Source: Notospermus geniculatus (Eukaryota > Nemertea > Pilidiophora > Heteronemertea > Lineidae). Taken from it: DNA of 64,000 nucleotides. Below the pieces are notes generated by a model. It was not told the origin of the DNA. It ran no database searches and worked only from the letters and a program-made list of their open reading frames with translations. The stretch covers positions 471,550 through 535,549 of the forward strand of contig NMRB01000078.1 in NCBI GenBank assembly GCA_002633025.1, given 5' to 3'. The position numbers were made by a program, and so were the translations under genes. Below, in pieces: positions 32,890-45,496 of this stretch (position 1 is its first letter; each line of letters opens with the position of its first letter).

Positions 32890-33708
32890 AGACCATAGAG
32901 GGCAGACCTATCAAAACAATGATGGCGGTACGCATGTCCCCGGGCAACCATATTGTCACTGGAGTAGAAGTGAGACTCGCTGTCTTCGTTGAGAGTTCGG
33001 AAGGCAACCCAATGGATGAGGTTCTGGCAATGTTCTATCTTATCTTCCCAAACAGAACCTGATAAAGAAGGTGGAAACTTTGATCTACGCAAATCACACA
33101 GACGTCGGTAACAACCCAGCTGTTGTGTTCCTCGACTCGATTTGGTAACCCAGGGTTCACGACAACTCGAATCTGCGAGGCTTCGTTCACTTGTGGTACA
33201 CCGGTAGTTGCGGAGGAGTTAGCAATGATCGCATCGTCCCAATCGGCCAAGTGGGGCAATGCGGAGCCGGGTGTTGCCTTCTCTAACTGAACACCCGAGA
33301 GATCAGTGGAACAACTTCGCCTCCCCGTCAGGGTTGCCGTTAAAGATTCCGACCACATGATGCAATGCTGTGCTAACGAATGACTCACCTTCGAGACAGG
33401 TTCCACAACGCCCGAGGCATCCCTCTAACGCCTTTCTGATTTCAATCATGGGTTTATCATGTGCCTTCCTCGTGATCTCCTCCCAGATATCTGCCACCTG
33501 AAAGGACAACGACGCCGGCGACGTCTCTTTTCTTTGGTGGATTTAGGGTGGACGAATTTATAGGTGGACGATTGTGGTTTCGGAGGGTCCGCATTCGCAC
33601 ACGCAGTAGCAGGATCGTCGGGGTCGATGCGCTGATCAACTGCAAGAGAAAGTATACCTAGATCAATGACTACTCGTAAGTCGACTTCTCAAAGCTAGAC
33701 GTCTCTAC

Positions 33709-33926
33709 AGATGAGTGTCACTTGCAGCCATCTTGCCAAAATTAGGTCATCACCATGGTGATTTCCCCACTGGAGAATTTCACTGGCAGCCATCTTGGAA
33801 AAATTAGGTCATCACCATGGTGATTTCCCCACTGGGGGATGGGAGAACCAATCATCTGTTACGCTGGAAAAAATTGCCATGGTGATGACGTAACTTGGGC
33901 AAGATGGCTGCTAGCGAAACTCATCT
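33709..33926. repeat. Allelic copy of MITE 15045-15263
   Basis: Same AGATGAGT...ACTCATCT ends and duplicated left arm. Confidence 0.7.
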
Positions 33927-35700
33927 AGATCTAGACGTGTTTAGATAGAAAAGTATTGGGAAAAAAATCGACGTTTGTGGCTTGTTGCTGCCAGGTACAG
34001 TTGAATAGACTATGTAGAGACTGATTTCGGCCTACGTCTTCCAGGGTATGACAGCCTTAAGGGTGGATACGTTCGCCAAATCCAAGAGGAGAAATTCGAC
34101 AATTGGATTGAATCCAATTTCGGACAGCCGACCCAGCTAATCGTTGAGTGACCCTGCGAAGTGATCAAGTCAAGATTACATCTAGCATTGATGAATTTCT
34201 GAATATAACTTACGGATAATTTGGTTGAACCTTAGCTCAAGTTTGCTCCGGAAGTCGTCACCACTGCTACAACCTTTGGGCAGCTTGATGGACTTCTCCT
34301 CCCAGATGTTAAAGTCATATCTTATATCGATGTAAAGAAAGTCAGTGAAGAGGCCAATTCCCAACGCTTGTTCTTCGTCATTGTTGGCAATCTTTGCACA
34401 TTGGTCAACAGCGATCTCGGCGAGACGATAGGGACAGAAGCCTGGGAAGACGATATGCATAGCGTCACCGTAAGTGGTGGCCAAGCCTCGCTCATCAAGG
34501 TCAGGTTCCGTTTCCTGCCGCCATTCTGTTGTACTTCGGAAACCGGTCTCGACCTGAAGATCCTTGTTGAATTCTGAAATGAGGATGGACCACGTTCTAT
34601 CATATCTTCATTGTATTCTTCAAATTTACCTCAGGACTTTCATCAAGCGAAAGGCTGTTAATATAAGGGAAGCGATCTGCTAGAATCCATTGCAGTTGGA
34701 TTTTTCTGTACGCGTGTGCGTTTGTGTCCTATTCGTCGGGAGAGATCATCATACATGTACCTTTCTTAACCTGCTTTTTCATGAGAGCAAAACACTTAAC
34801 GATGCCGGGGTTGAGTCGGACGTATCTGTACTCATCCGATCGGAACATGCTCAAAGTCACGCCATCACCCAGTGGCTTATCCTACAAACAAACAGAAGGA
34901 AATCAATGGTAGTTGTACCACCAATGTCAACACGTGACATAAAACTAAGTACATGTATACATTACCACTACAGACAAGGTTGACGTTACCACTACAGATA
35001 CACTGTTAGAAAAAACAGAAGATTTTACAGAAAATATTTTACAGAATCGTGCTGTAATTCATAAATACTCAAAAAAATCTCTTGTTAAACAGACATTTCT
35101 GTTGAATAACGGGTTTCGTGATATATTGACAAGTACCTTTGTAAAATGACGGAGCTTCTGTAGTTTAACGGTAGCTTCATATTTTAACAATAAATTTACG
35201 GTCTGTACTGTTGATATACTGCTCTTCCCGTCATTTTACAGGACTTCCTGTCATTTTACAGGACTAATATTTTTTCACATATTTGGTAATCCCAGGATGT
35301 TAGTAAGAGAGCGCTTGCGCCTTTGTAATACCTGTTGTAGATTTATTTCTTGAGTTGTTGGTAGTTGTATCAAAATCGTTCCCCTTTGGAATTATAAGTA
35401 AAGCGAAAATAACATCAATGCTTTTTACGCACATATAGGTGATTAAAAATAAGTTCCCACGAGGCATTTGACACTCGATTTTCGATGTTCGATGGTGAAA
35501 GTATTGTTGCAAAAATGAGTCGTGCTAGACGCCAGTCAAGAGCAAGCAGAAACCATGTTTAGGGCCTCGGGCCTACATGAAAGGGACTGTGTTGTGTACA
35601 AAATATTGTGCCTGTCAACACGGGTTTCATTCCCTTGCAGGCAAGTTGGACATGTTGGATGGTGTTTGCCAAGTTTATTAAATCATGGCTTTGACAGTAT

Positions 35701-35783
35701 GTTCTGGAGTGGTCGAGTGGTCTAACACGCTTGACTTTCAATCCTAACACGGTCAGTGCGTGGGTTCGATCCCCAGCCAGGAC
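35701..35783 (+). repeat. tRNA-like (Ser/Leu-type) sequence, probably a SINE head
   Basis: GTTCTGG and CCAGGAC can pair as a 7-bp acceptor stem. GTGGTCGAGTGGTCTAA fits box A and GGGTTCGATCC fits box B, with room for a long variable arm. The anticodon stem does not pair well and the sequence continues into repeat-like DNA. A tRNA-derived SINE is more likely than a working tRNA gene. Confidence 0.45.
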
Positions 35784-35961
35784 ATGCATGAAAAAGGGTT
35801 GTGGACCAATTCAGTTTAGGGTCTGTCGGATGAGGCTGAAAGCCGTGGTCCCTTGTACCTGAGTGTCTATGCCAGGGCAAGTAAAAGACCCCACACAGGT
35901 GGACAGTAGCCAGTCGAAAAAGGTTATGAAGCTTACATAGATACATTGAAATTACAGAAAG

Positions 35962-36172
35962 GTGCCTGCAGCAGAGTTTCAGGCTTTCTCTTTATTTTCA
36001 CAGTCAAAAGTTTAAAATATGAATTCCTGTAAATGGAAGTTACAGTGTAACATTTGTTTACAGTTCATCTTTAAATCAATTTTCCAATACAGTTGTTATC
36101 CTACAAGTTTCTGTAAATTTAATTTTCAACAGTAGAAATAAAGAAAAAGCCTGAAACTCTGCTGCAGGCACT
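35962..36172. repeat. Nested hairpin within the 35001-36207 insertion
   Basis: GTGCCTGCAGCAGAGTTTCA and its reverse complement TGAAACTCTGCTGCAGGCAC delimit about 210 bp. Confidence 0.7.
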
Positions 36173-36209
36173 TTTCTGTAAATTTAGTAAGGATATTTCT
36201 TACAGTGTA

Positions 36210-36640
36210 CGGATACGATTACCACCAGAGATAAGGATGACGTTACCACTACAAAGATACGGATACCATTACCACTACAGATACAGATACAGATGCCGTT
36301 ACCACTACAGATAGGCTATACGGATACCATTACCACCAGAGAAGAGAAGGATGACTTTACCACTACAAAGATACGGATACCATTACCTCTACAGATACGG
36401 ATGACGTCATCGGTACAGATGCGGATGCCGTTACCACTACAGATAGGCTATACAGATACCATTACCACTACAGATAAAGATGACGTTACCACTACACCGG
36501 GAAGGATACCATTACCACTACAGATATGGATGACGTCACCACTACAGATACGGATAGCATTTCCACTACAGATACGTATGCCATTACCACTACAGATACG
36601 GATGACGCTATCACTACAGATACAATTACGTGCAACTCCA
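36210..36640. repeat. 24-bp minisatellite, haplotype B part
   Basis: Continuation of the array seen at 16320-16800, with a different unit order and number. Confidence 0.7.
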
Positions 36641-38531
36641 ACGCTCACCAACTCTGCATCAAACAACGGCATGGATTCCTTGTCTTTCTCGCTGAAGTTT
36701 GGCGGCAGACGGTACTTGTCCTTGTCTGCGCTTGGGACAGCCACCTCCAGAAGTTTGGCGTCTTCAAACTTAATCTTCCTCTCTTCAGTTGTCTTCTGTT
36801 TCCTGACGGCAAGAGTCACACCTTGGAAAGAGAGACGGGATTCACAGGACTATCAAACGGGAAGAAACAAAAAGGCACAGAACATGAGAAGTCATAGATC
36901 CAATCATTTCGTGATCATACTTACTCGCCCCGTTGTTCTTGACGTAGTCGATTCCTGCACAGATGGCATATTTCGTCAAGTCGACAAGCGAACCTCCGTT
37001 TTTCAGCTTGGCTTCCACTTGTCTCCCCTCTTTATGCAGCGATCCTTTTGGAGTGTCGCCGTTTGGAGCAGCAGAATGTGCCTCGTCCCAAGCCTTCGTT
37101 ACCACCAACTTATCTGGACGAAGATTGACAAACTGTGATCAGTCGCGGCGAAGTACTGAGAACTGCTTACCCACGAGCCCATTCAACCTCAAGGAATGGT
37201 AAGAGGGACAAATTCCAGCTAGAACGGATTGCTAGCTGCTAGAATGTGGAAGTCCACAACTGATCTGATCGCCGTTCTCTAATTGGGGGAATAGTCTATG
37301 TTTTCTCAATAGGAAAGAAGATCAGGGACCTGAATCACAACTTCCGCAGGAGTTGGGGCCGAGTTCGGTGACAAGAACAAAGCAACATATGGCGATCTGC
37401 TGGTTGCTTACCATTCATTCCTTTTCGCACGAACAGTTGGAGTACCTTCAAAGCATTGTACATCCTCGGGGACATGACGCGGATTGCACATCTGTGATGT
37501 AACGAAAAGAGCAGAATAAACCTCATATTGGGGGGAAAAGTCGAACACTACTAAGTGTATCTGCAAATGTAGGCTATATGCATCGTCAACATATTCTCGA
37601 AACGTGATTCACAAACGGCATCGACCGAACTGCAATGAGGATCCTCTAATCAACTTCAATAATTACGATTGGGTTATGATCGTAATTTCCGAATATTCTC
37701 TCCGTACCTGTCGTTCAGACCGCTCCCGTAGATGCCATTACTGCATGACCGGCAAGGGTTGCCCTTTTGGCCGCACCACGTACTCGACGCTTGCGGGTTC
37801 TCGAAGTCTATGACCCGACCCTCAAACTGAAGAAGTCTGGAATGGAAGCAAGAACTGGCGTGATTTTATCAGGCTAACTTGGTCTAGGCAGGACGTCGGC
37901 AATCGTTACCGCAAATTGCAACCGTAGTGTGGCCTTTAGCCGTCAAGAGACAAGGTCGAGTAAGGGGCCGTAAGATGTTCGGGCTGGAGTCTGGTGAACG
38001 CAGAAATTTAAAATGGAAATTTCTAGAGCCTACCTCTTGAAATCGTCGACGTTACTCCTGGTGACAGGAGCATCAAGACTACCAACCACTTGTTCTGGGC
38101 TTTTAGCCCCTGCCGGGTAGGTCGTCCCACTTGCCAAGCCTGTCATCGTGCAATCTGTGTATTTTGGACCATTATCTGAAGTTAAAGCGTAGAAAATCTG
38201 TCTGGACCGTTTATCGACGAGACGGGACAAACGGATGAGAACCGATGAGCGTTGCAAACAATATCAAAACAGAAGCTTCTAGTTCCACTGACCGAAGTTC
38301 TTGTCCATTGTGTCCAGACACCAGTTCTTGAAGTCAGCTGTCGATTTGGCACCACCGTCAGAAGCATAGTACGGCTGCTTGTCGTCTGGTCCTCTCATAT
38401 GTATCCCGACACCTTTGGCCAGAAGGACGAGTCCAAGATCGCGTTGAATCGACTGGTGAGAGACAAAGGAGAAAGGTTTATGTGATAGGGTGTCTTCGAA
38501 AGTGTCCATGAAGAAACGGATGATCTGGTTG

Positions 38532-38626
38532 CAGGGGCGTCGGAGCGTTTTGCCTATGGATGTCGTCTGGGGGGGGGGGGGGGAGCGGCTATAGCCCCCC
38601 CAGCCCCCCCTGCTCCGACGCCCCTG
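38532..38626. mobile_element. 95-bp CAGGGG-type MITE, haplotype B only, 5-bp TSD
   Basis: The inverted ends are CAGGGGCGTCGGAGC and GCTCCGACGCCCCTG, flanked by GGTTG (38527-38531 and 38627-38631). The empty site is in haplotype A near 18675. It lies in the Hh-like 1 intron between exons 4 and 3. Confidence 0.85.
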
Positions 38627-39754
38627 GGTTGTAAAGGTTGCCAAGGATGGCAGATCCCACAAGCGGCCTTTTCACCCTCATCAATACGCCCATTTCAAGC
38701 TGAGGAGCGAGCGAGCGGCCAACGCAGTGGCTGCGTACGGAGACGAAGAGGATAGCGGCAGACAACTTACTGCAAAGATGGCGGGGCAATGCCACACCGC
38801 CTGCTTGGCTATGTCCAGGACATCCTTCACCTTGCTGTCCTGCCTGTAAATGATGACAGCGCCGGTCCCTGCTCGGGCGTAGAGGTCATGCTCTTTACCA
38901 CTGGCAGCTTCAGCCTTCGTCTTAAACCCACTGTCTAAAAGCAACTGAAGACAAAGCAAAATACCAAATGGTAAATTCCATTGTGATGTCATCCGGACAA
39001 GAAATAAAACCACCAGGTTACAGCATGTATTTTGATACCATAGACCAAACAAGTAAGGGAAGTCGGTCCTTTGGAGAAGTCGTCTATTCGCACATCGGAT
39101 CCTTTTACCTGGAGGTGGTTCATCGGCTACCTTTGTCTCGACTTGAAGCAAACCATGCCATCATCGCTGCAGTTAGGCCTACTACCTCGCCACACTTCAA
39201 ATCAAACTCACCCTGTGGCCCGCTTTCGAGTGATCGAGTTTGCTGAACACCTTATCAAGGCATTGAAGGAAGACCGGATGCGCACGGAAGTATTTTGATG
39301 TCGGAGATTTGAAATCTTTGATGTAGATGTAGGTGCCAAGTTTCTTGTTTTTGTCAATGGTGGCGCTGTCAAACAGCTTGGAGCCTGAAGACCCAGAAAA
39401 GATGACTCAAGAAAGCAGTTGTGGTGTACTGCGATTGAAAGATGAGAAGTGTTGGAATACCTATGGATGTCGTAAAAAGCTCATGGATGAGGGCTCATGG
39501 ATCGGCGATTAGACAAGTCTGGTACAATGGTGAACTAAAGATAGAGACACATAAATACACGTACAGCATGTCAGGCACCCTCCCATAGCAGGGACTTTTA
39601 CCTCGCTCCTTTTCATCCACTCTGTGCGAGAGGAGAAGAGCGCGACCAGGCCCTGTGGGAGGATGGTCAGGACGACCATTGCATTGGATCCCTTGCAGCT
39701 ACGTTAACTATGGTAGGGCTTAACCCGCCGACCATGGAGGATTTCCTTTATGGG

Positions 39755-40003
39755 TGGCGTCCACTAGAGCGCCGACAACGCTAGGAAGGGTTCGGGAAGC
39801 AAATGTGTCGTTTCGGCATTGCTTCCGCATCAAGTCCTATTGGTCGTTTTACCCTTTCCCGAACGTGCAGAAATGCCGCGAACTGTTCAGGAATGATGAA
39901 GACAGTGAACGGAACCTTTCAAGAATATGCGGAGAGGTTGCCGAATGAATGCGGATTCACTAAATTTGCATTCCGCGTCTTGTCCGCGCCCTAGTGGACG
40001 CCA
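39755..40003. mobile_element. 249-bp MITE inserted beside the 5S SINE, haplotype B only
   Basis: The ends TGGCGTCCACTAG and CTAGTGGACGCCA are exact complements. It interrupts the sequence that is continuous at about 19815 in haplotype A. A relative in the opposite orientation lies at 59213-59563. Confidence 0.8.
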
Positions 40004-40009
40004 GGTTTT

Positions 40010-40090
40010 ATGGCCTAGTGGTTGGCGCATTGGCCTCGGCGCGAGAAGTTAAGCAACGTTGAGCGCGATCACTACGTTGATGGGTGACCG
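40010..40090 (+). repeat. 5S-rRNA-like SINE, haplotype B allele
   Basis: Allele of 19819-19900, with GTTAAGCAACGTTGAGCGCG intact. Confidence 0.65.
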
Positions 40091-40863
40091 GCGCGCGTTT
40101 AAAATACATCTATCGACCTTCCCAGCTGGTGTATTTCAAAGTTGTTTTGGGTAGTACGGCAAGTGCATCTGATCAACAGCAAAAGGCTTCCCAATTCCTT
40201 CAGTTTCTTGTATTTGTTTCTCCTTCTAAGCACACCTTACCCGTGTTTTTGGGGTCCGCAAGATTTGCTCCGTTTAATTTACTCTCGTCAACCTCTTGGT
40301 AAGAAAATCGTTTATCGAATGACACCAATCCTGCGGCAAAACAAAAAGGACCGGGTTATATCGTGCCTTTGTCATCTTCAAATCAAACATGCCACCCAGT
40401 TGGTCATGGTTCATACCTCGGGAGGCCGATATTCTCAGACCTTATATCTCAACACAAAAACCCGGACGTCAAGGAAGACTACTCTAAGATCAACTGGACA
40501 CTAGAAGATTAATTTGTTTACAGCAAGAGAAATAGGTCATATTAAGGCTGTCCAATAATTTCAAGGTCCAGTGAAGACGACAACGCCATATCGTTCTTTG
40601 TAACGTGAAAGCTTTCGAAATAACTTCCTTGTTCCACACGAAATATCATCCATGTCAAAGGCTCCTACCACGAACTTGCACCAAATTAGAAATACTGCGA
40701 ATTAGAAAATAAAGTAGTCATTGAATTTGTGAACCAGTGCAGGGCAACCGAGGACACCACATAATTTTATCTACCGAGTATTACTTTTAGGACACCGATC
40801 AATGGATTCATGAGAATGATAGACTTTGCTGCCGTTAAGAGACCGCCCGTTAGCGGTCCCAGA

Positions 40864-40968
40864 ACGTCACAAAATTTGACGTCACTGACATAAGCCATGG
40901 CTTCCACGTCATTATTGATGACGTCATGCCTTAAATTTATTCTCTGTGACGTCAAATTTCATGACGTC
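40864..40968. promoter_or_regulatory. CRE/ATF-like site cluster, haplotype B allele
   Basis: Allele of 20677-20781. Nearly all ACGTCA words are kept; one site (GACGTAAG in A) is GACATAAG here. Confidence 0.3.
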
Positions 40969-41289
40969 CTAGGATCGTAACTTGTGGTGGCCCCTAACGG
41001 CAGTAAAGCAGAGCAGAGCAGAGTCGATAGGAAAGCACTCTGATGCCATCTGCTTTTGAGATGCGACGACATCGAATGCAACTTGGGTTCCTCGCCTTTC
41101 CACTCCTCAGCCAGAGGTAGATTTCTCATGAATTAACAGCAGAAGATGTCACCGCCCACAGACAGAAGATAAGGTTTTTAATATTCTGGCCAGCTAGGCC
41201 TAAAGAGAAAGGATAAGTTCAAACCTACCTTTAGAAATCATCAACGACGCAAGGAATAAGACCACGCCCAGTGATATTTTGATCAGCAT

Positions 41290-42178
41290 TGCTGTTGTCA
41301 TTATATAATCACGATAGAAAGAAGAAATTGAACCATTCCCATCTAGCCGTCCCCTCCTTCTGGCTCGTTTCCTGTTTTCTCTCTGCCAGGCAGGTGGTCG
41401 GCTGACGAATCAAAATATCATTGGTGCTAAATGAAGCATGAAGGAATTTTGGCATTGGCACTGACATATTTGACGGACCAGTAAACAAATCCAGTATAGA
41501 ATAGTCTTTTATTATGTATAAGTCATTCTCTTCAATGAAACCTATCATAAGTGTGTACGTCATTGATACATGGAAGCCAGTGGCGCGTCGAAACATAAAT
41601 TTGGACATTTCAGAACACACAATAGATGTTTAATAATACATGTAGATCAGAGATTAAATTAAAGCGCGCGCGGGGGGGGGGGGTTACTCTGTTAATGCTC
41701 TGGACAGCTCTGTGACAGCTCCATGACTGTGGTGCCAAAGATACCGCATAATCAGAAGGGATATCAGACGGTTGTCTACAATCACATTCGTCATCTGGCC
41801 TAAATCTTCACGTGCACCATAACTAATGTACATGTATCGATGTAGATTGGGAGCCAGTCTCATCCCAAATCCTTCCTCAAGAACTGAGCTTCGAGCAAAT
41901 GACAATCTTGGATAGATCTACGGGCCCGAATGTTGATAACTCATCTTCTTCATCGTTTAGGCCGGCCCGCCCGCCATCTTGGTTTTGAAGGGATTCTTGG
42001 AACTCGCGCTTGTAGGCAAATGGGTATAATCACATGTTTCGGTTTACCTACAGATTAAGTGCGCATGCGTGAAATCTCTGTAGAAAGCAAGATGGCGGGT
42101 GGCCGAAACGATGAAGATAAACACTTGGGACAACACCAGTGCCATCTACAACGGTATGGGAGACAAATTATTGAATAT
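41290..42178. other. Region between Hh-like 1 and receptor 2, haplotype B
   Basis: Allelic to 21105-21972. It has the same poly-G tract (here without N) and the palindrome ending near 42119. From about 42125 to 42222 the sequence differs from A, and this replaces the receptor's C-terminal codons. No gene is seen. Confidence 0.55.
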
Positions 42179-44675
42179 CTAAAACGTACTTTTGACATTG
42201 GAATGGAATGGGTTAATATGCTGCGTAAGCTTTAGTTTCAGCGCCTTCCAAAAGAGGTCACTTTTAGTCATTCTCCACGTGTAACACGCCCCGTACTCCA
42301 ACAGGGGTTTCATATCGGACGGGAGATTCTCCTTTTTCAAGCCCAGCAGAACCAGTACGAATTTCTCCCGACATCGTTTCATGACTTCCTTGTTGTTGCA
42401 GACCGTTTCTCTGACTTCATCCCAAACGTACTGTATAAAAAGGGGACCCACGATCAGGAGAATGAAACGGTTCTTCTTGTGAACGTCCAGTAATTGTTGC
42501 CCCAAAGATTTATTGGCAATAGGCGCCATGAATGTCACGAAGATCGGCAAGTCGGCACAGAATTCAAGATGATCGTTGATGTTGTCACAGACCCATTGGT
42601 CTTCAGGGTTTTTGTCAAAGTTGTTATCGGGATCGGCACCATCCGGGTCTCCATCGTAATATCCCATGAATACGCCTTGACTCTGAACATGGTACTTTCG
42701 TCTGCTTGTCTTCAAACAGAACTGAATGTTTACCTTACAGACGACATGCACAGGAACCATTTTGGATGGTATTTCATGATTCGCTCACCGTTTAAGTCCT
42801 CGGGTCCCATGCACAGCGTTTGATTCAAATCGGGAACGCCTATCTTTCGTCTAGCATCGGCCTTCAAACTGTCGTCGAAGTCAGCATTGTTTTTCAACCA
42901 GTAGTAGAGATCGGCCAATTCGCATGTGCAGTCGAACGGGTTGTCCCTTATCCACAGTCGCTCCAGCTTTCCATGTTCCAAACCAAGGGTAAGTTTGGAA
43001 ATCGCATTGTCACTGAGGGTCAGGAGAGTGTTATCAGATATATCAAGCTGTCGCAGGTTTTGAGTGAACCAATAGGTTTTCAGATATCCAATGATGTTGG
43101 TCCTGAGGTCAAGAAACTCTAAATTCGTCAGCCCCTCGAGCATGATTAAATACTTGTGGGACATGTGGTTATTTCTCAGGTGGAGGGTCCGCAAAGATGT
43201 TCTCTGGTCACTAAAAAGATGCGACAGCTCACCGGGATGGAACTTTCTTCTCCCGAAGGCTGTGTTCGTGAGAGAGAGATTTCGTAAATTTGTCAAACCT
43301 TGGAAGATTCGGAAGAAGTAATAATCTTCATGGCATTCAAACAATCGGTAATTGTCACTCAAATCAAGCTCCTCTAGTGTTGATATTGTCGAAAACCAAG
43401 TTAAGTTCATTGGAAAGTTAGGTGGGATGCTGTTTTCACCAAAAGCCCTCGACAGGTCCAGGACCGTCAGTGATGGCAGAGTAGGCCCCTCACTGTTCGA
43501 AAACATAACGGAATCTTGGTAGATAACAATCTGATTGTTGGACAAATCTAACACCTTCAGCTTTGGTATCTTCTTGTTAAATATAAGGCCTTTGTGGATG
43601 TCATTTGAGGAAATGTTCAAGGTCTCCAGGGTAGAAACTGACGCCAATTTCCGAACGTACATCGGCCAGGTTTTGGAGGTCGGTCCAAAATTATTGTTGG
43701 AAGCATCAATAGTACCAACTCGTTTGGTGGAATTTAGATTCGGTAAATACTTCATGTTTTCCTCAGAGAAATCGCAGTGTGATATATCAAGGTATCCGAC
43801 CTCTTTATCCTGAAGCGACTTGAAGAAGTTTGGAAGGGCCGAGGTCAAGTTCCACCTGGTACGACTCATATCCAGCCTGGGTAAGGAATCGAAACCGTCG
43901 AAAGCCTTTTGGTCTACCATACTCAGAAAATTTATTTCTAGACTTATCTTCATTTCACCCGGTCGACCAGCACATTCTAGATTACTGAAAGCAGACGCCT
44001 GCAAGGCCGTAATTCCAGTAGCGCTGAGGTCAAGGTCGCAGACGTATATTTTCCGTCCATTTCCGATTCTGGCGTTAGTAATTCCAGGGTTTCCACGTAA
44101 TTTAAGAACTTGTAAGGAAGTGGTGTTGATGACGGGGAGAAAGTCGGTCAGTCTGTTGTTGGTGAAATCTAAGTAGGTCAAATTCGGCAACGAAATGTTA
44201 ATACCTTTCAAAGTAGTCAAATCATTGTTTCTCATGTCCAGGCGTACTAATTTAGTCAGAGATTTTCAAATATGTTTGGTTCCAGCTGCTTGATGTGGTT
44301 GTTATTCATATCGAGCGAGCGGAGATTTCTCAGCCTCCCGAACGTACGCAAGCTCATGTTCGTGACTTCACACACTGAAATCGTCAGATGTTCTACTAAC
44401 TCTGGGAAGTTGGTGGCATCAAGAAAGTTCGGCGAGCCCTGCTTACAGTTAGATATTGTGATATTGGTTATCTTATTGGACAGGTGATTGATGAAATCTG
44501 GAATATCGCCGCCGAAAGCGCCCAAACATATCACACTATTGTCATCGTCATCGACATGGCATCCAGTCGGAGGTGAGAGCGTCGCGTTGGGCACTGGTAA
44601 CCCGAGTGGGGCACCCTCTAGTGGTCGAATCCATAACGAGGCCAGGGCAAAGAGAAGCTTCATTCCCAAGGCCAT
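42179..44675 (-). pseudogene. LRR receptor 2, haplotype B allele, broken
   Basis: Almost identical to 21973-24525 but with three lesions. A 2-bp insertion near 44260 shifts the frame after about residue 139, in the early LRRs. A net 76-bp deletion near 42745 removes the transmembrane helix and shifts the frame again, so the LRR ectodomain ends at CMSSVR. The last codons are replaced (after KLTQ the A allele ends QKGICCF, whereas this one continues HINPFHSN and has no Cys cluster). Signal peptide and start codon (44675) are intact. Read from the start, it would give only a short secreted N-terminal fragment. The TIR-like part stays open but out of frame. Sequencing error could explain the 2-bp change, but not the other two differences. 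Confidence 0.8.
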
Positions 44676-44913
44676 GGTTTTAGGCTGAAAAGCAGGAAGC
44701 AGGATTAAGCTTACTCAAAAACACAGAGACACAAATGTTGTCTGGCAAAGATTGGAACCAAACTTCTCGCTATACAGGTGTTCCTCTAGGTGAGAGATTT
44801 CTTGCACAAGTTGGCTCTTTGAATGGGCTGCTCACCAGCCGTAGTAAGCGATGGGCAGTCGTTGAGTCACTGCCGTTAGGAAACCAACAATTTTGAATTA
44901 CCCATGAGGGCCG

Positions 44914-44970
44914 AGTCACGTGAGAGACTCTCACGTGGAGGTCCTCCACGTGAGAGTCTCTCACGTGACT
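44914..44970. promoter_or_regulatory. E-box palindrome upstream of receptor 2, haplotype B
   Basis: Allele of 24765-24821. One base differs in the centre; all four CACGTG cores are kept. Confidence 0.4.
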
Positions 44971-45495
44971 TGAAAAAGGTGCTCCTCCTGGAAGCGCTTT
45001 CAGTCTTGGCGCTCGATCTACCTACACCAGTGCTCTTTCTATGTTCGTCACACAACATTGCGGCAGTATAAGTAGGCCTACTCATATTTTATTACATATC
45101 AACATGCAATACATGGTAACTCAGACCAGGAAGTTGATGACCCCATTCGACGTTTTACCAAAAATGAAAATAAAAGCCAAGGCAGACATAAAATACACCA
45201 CAATGTTGTGTTTTACCTGTGAAATAGTGCATACCTACCAATGTTGGACATCAACAACTCATTTGTTTATAGAAAATTGACGGAAAAACTGAAATTAATA
45301 CGAGAGCCGATGTAAGCCCGTCTGCACTATCTGATTTACATGTGTATTTTGCACTTGACCTCATCGTCAGAGATGGATGATAAATGTCTACGGGGTGAGC
45401 CAATATTGTGTCCCACTTTGTTCTAAACAGAGAATTTGGAGTTCTGCCACTTCATTTTATTAGATCATCGGCACGACTTCTCAACTCAAACATCG

Positions 45496-45496
45496 N
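45496..45496. other. Contig join
   Basis: The left side matches up to 25351 and the right side restarts at the equivalent of 25770, so about 420 bp are missing in this haplotype. Confidence 0.8.

Larger units (their letters stand above)
35001..36207. mobile_element. 1.2-kb insertion inside the minisatellite, haplotype B only, TA TSD
   Basis: The ends CACTGTTAGAAAAAAC and the complement of CACTGTAAGAAATATCC form short imperfect TIRs flanked by TA. The body contains many CTGTAAA/TTTACAG words, a tRNA-like segment (35701-35783) and a nested hairpin (35962-36172). The empty site is in the haplotype-A minisatellite. The interior looks like a mosaic of nested elements and encodes no recognised protein. 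Confidence 0.75.
32890..41289 (-). pseudogene. Hh-like 1, haplotype B, with frame-breaking deletion and missing 3' end
   Basis: Exons match the haplotype-A gene with identical boundaries: 41229-41289, 39212-39384, 38771-38944, 38293-38452, 38034-38175, 37708-37836, 37412-37491, 36925-37113, 36649-36821, 34761-34881, 34214-34573, then a truncated exon 12 from 33639. Near 33510 about 350 bp present in A (about 14503-14852) are missing. This removes the 3' part of exon 12, its splice donor and the intron, and fuses it to exon 13 (33389-33497) out of frame. Exon 14 (32890-33058) is cut by the contig end, and exons 15-17 are not on this contig. Three further insertions sit in introns (35001-36207, 38532-38626, 39755-40003). 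Either this allele is non-functional or its C-terminal third is altered. A local misassembly at the deletion is the alternative. Confidence 0.7.

Noticed and set aside
35701-35783. Functional tRNA gene
   Set aside because: The acceptor stem and A/B boxes fit but the anticodon arm is poor, and it lies inside a transposon-like insertion present in only one haplotype.
32890-45495. A true second tandem copy of Hh-like 1 and receptor 2
   Set aside because: Copies end at N joins, the duplicated blocks are collinear across three gaps, and differences are of allelic type (insertion presence/absence). Coverage data could still overturn this.
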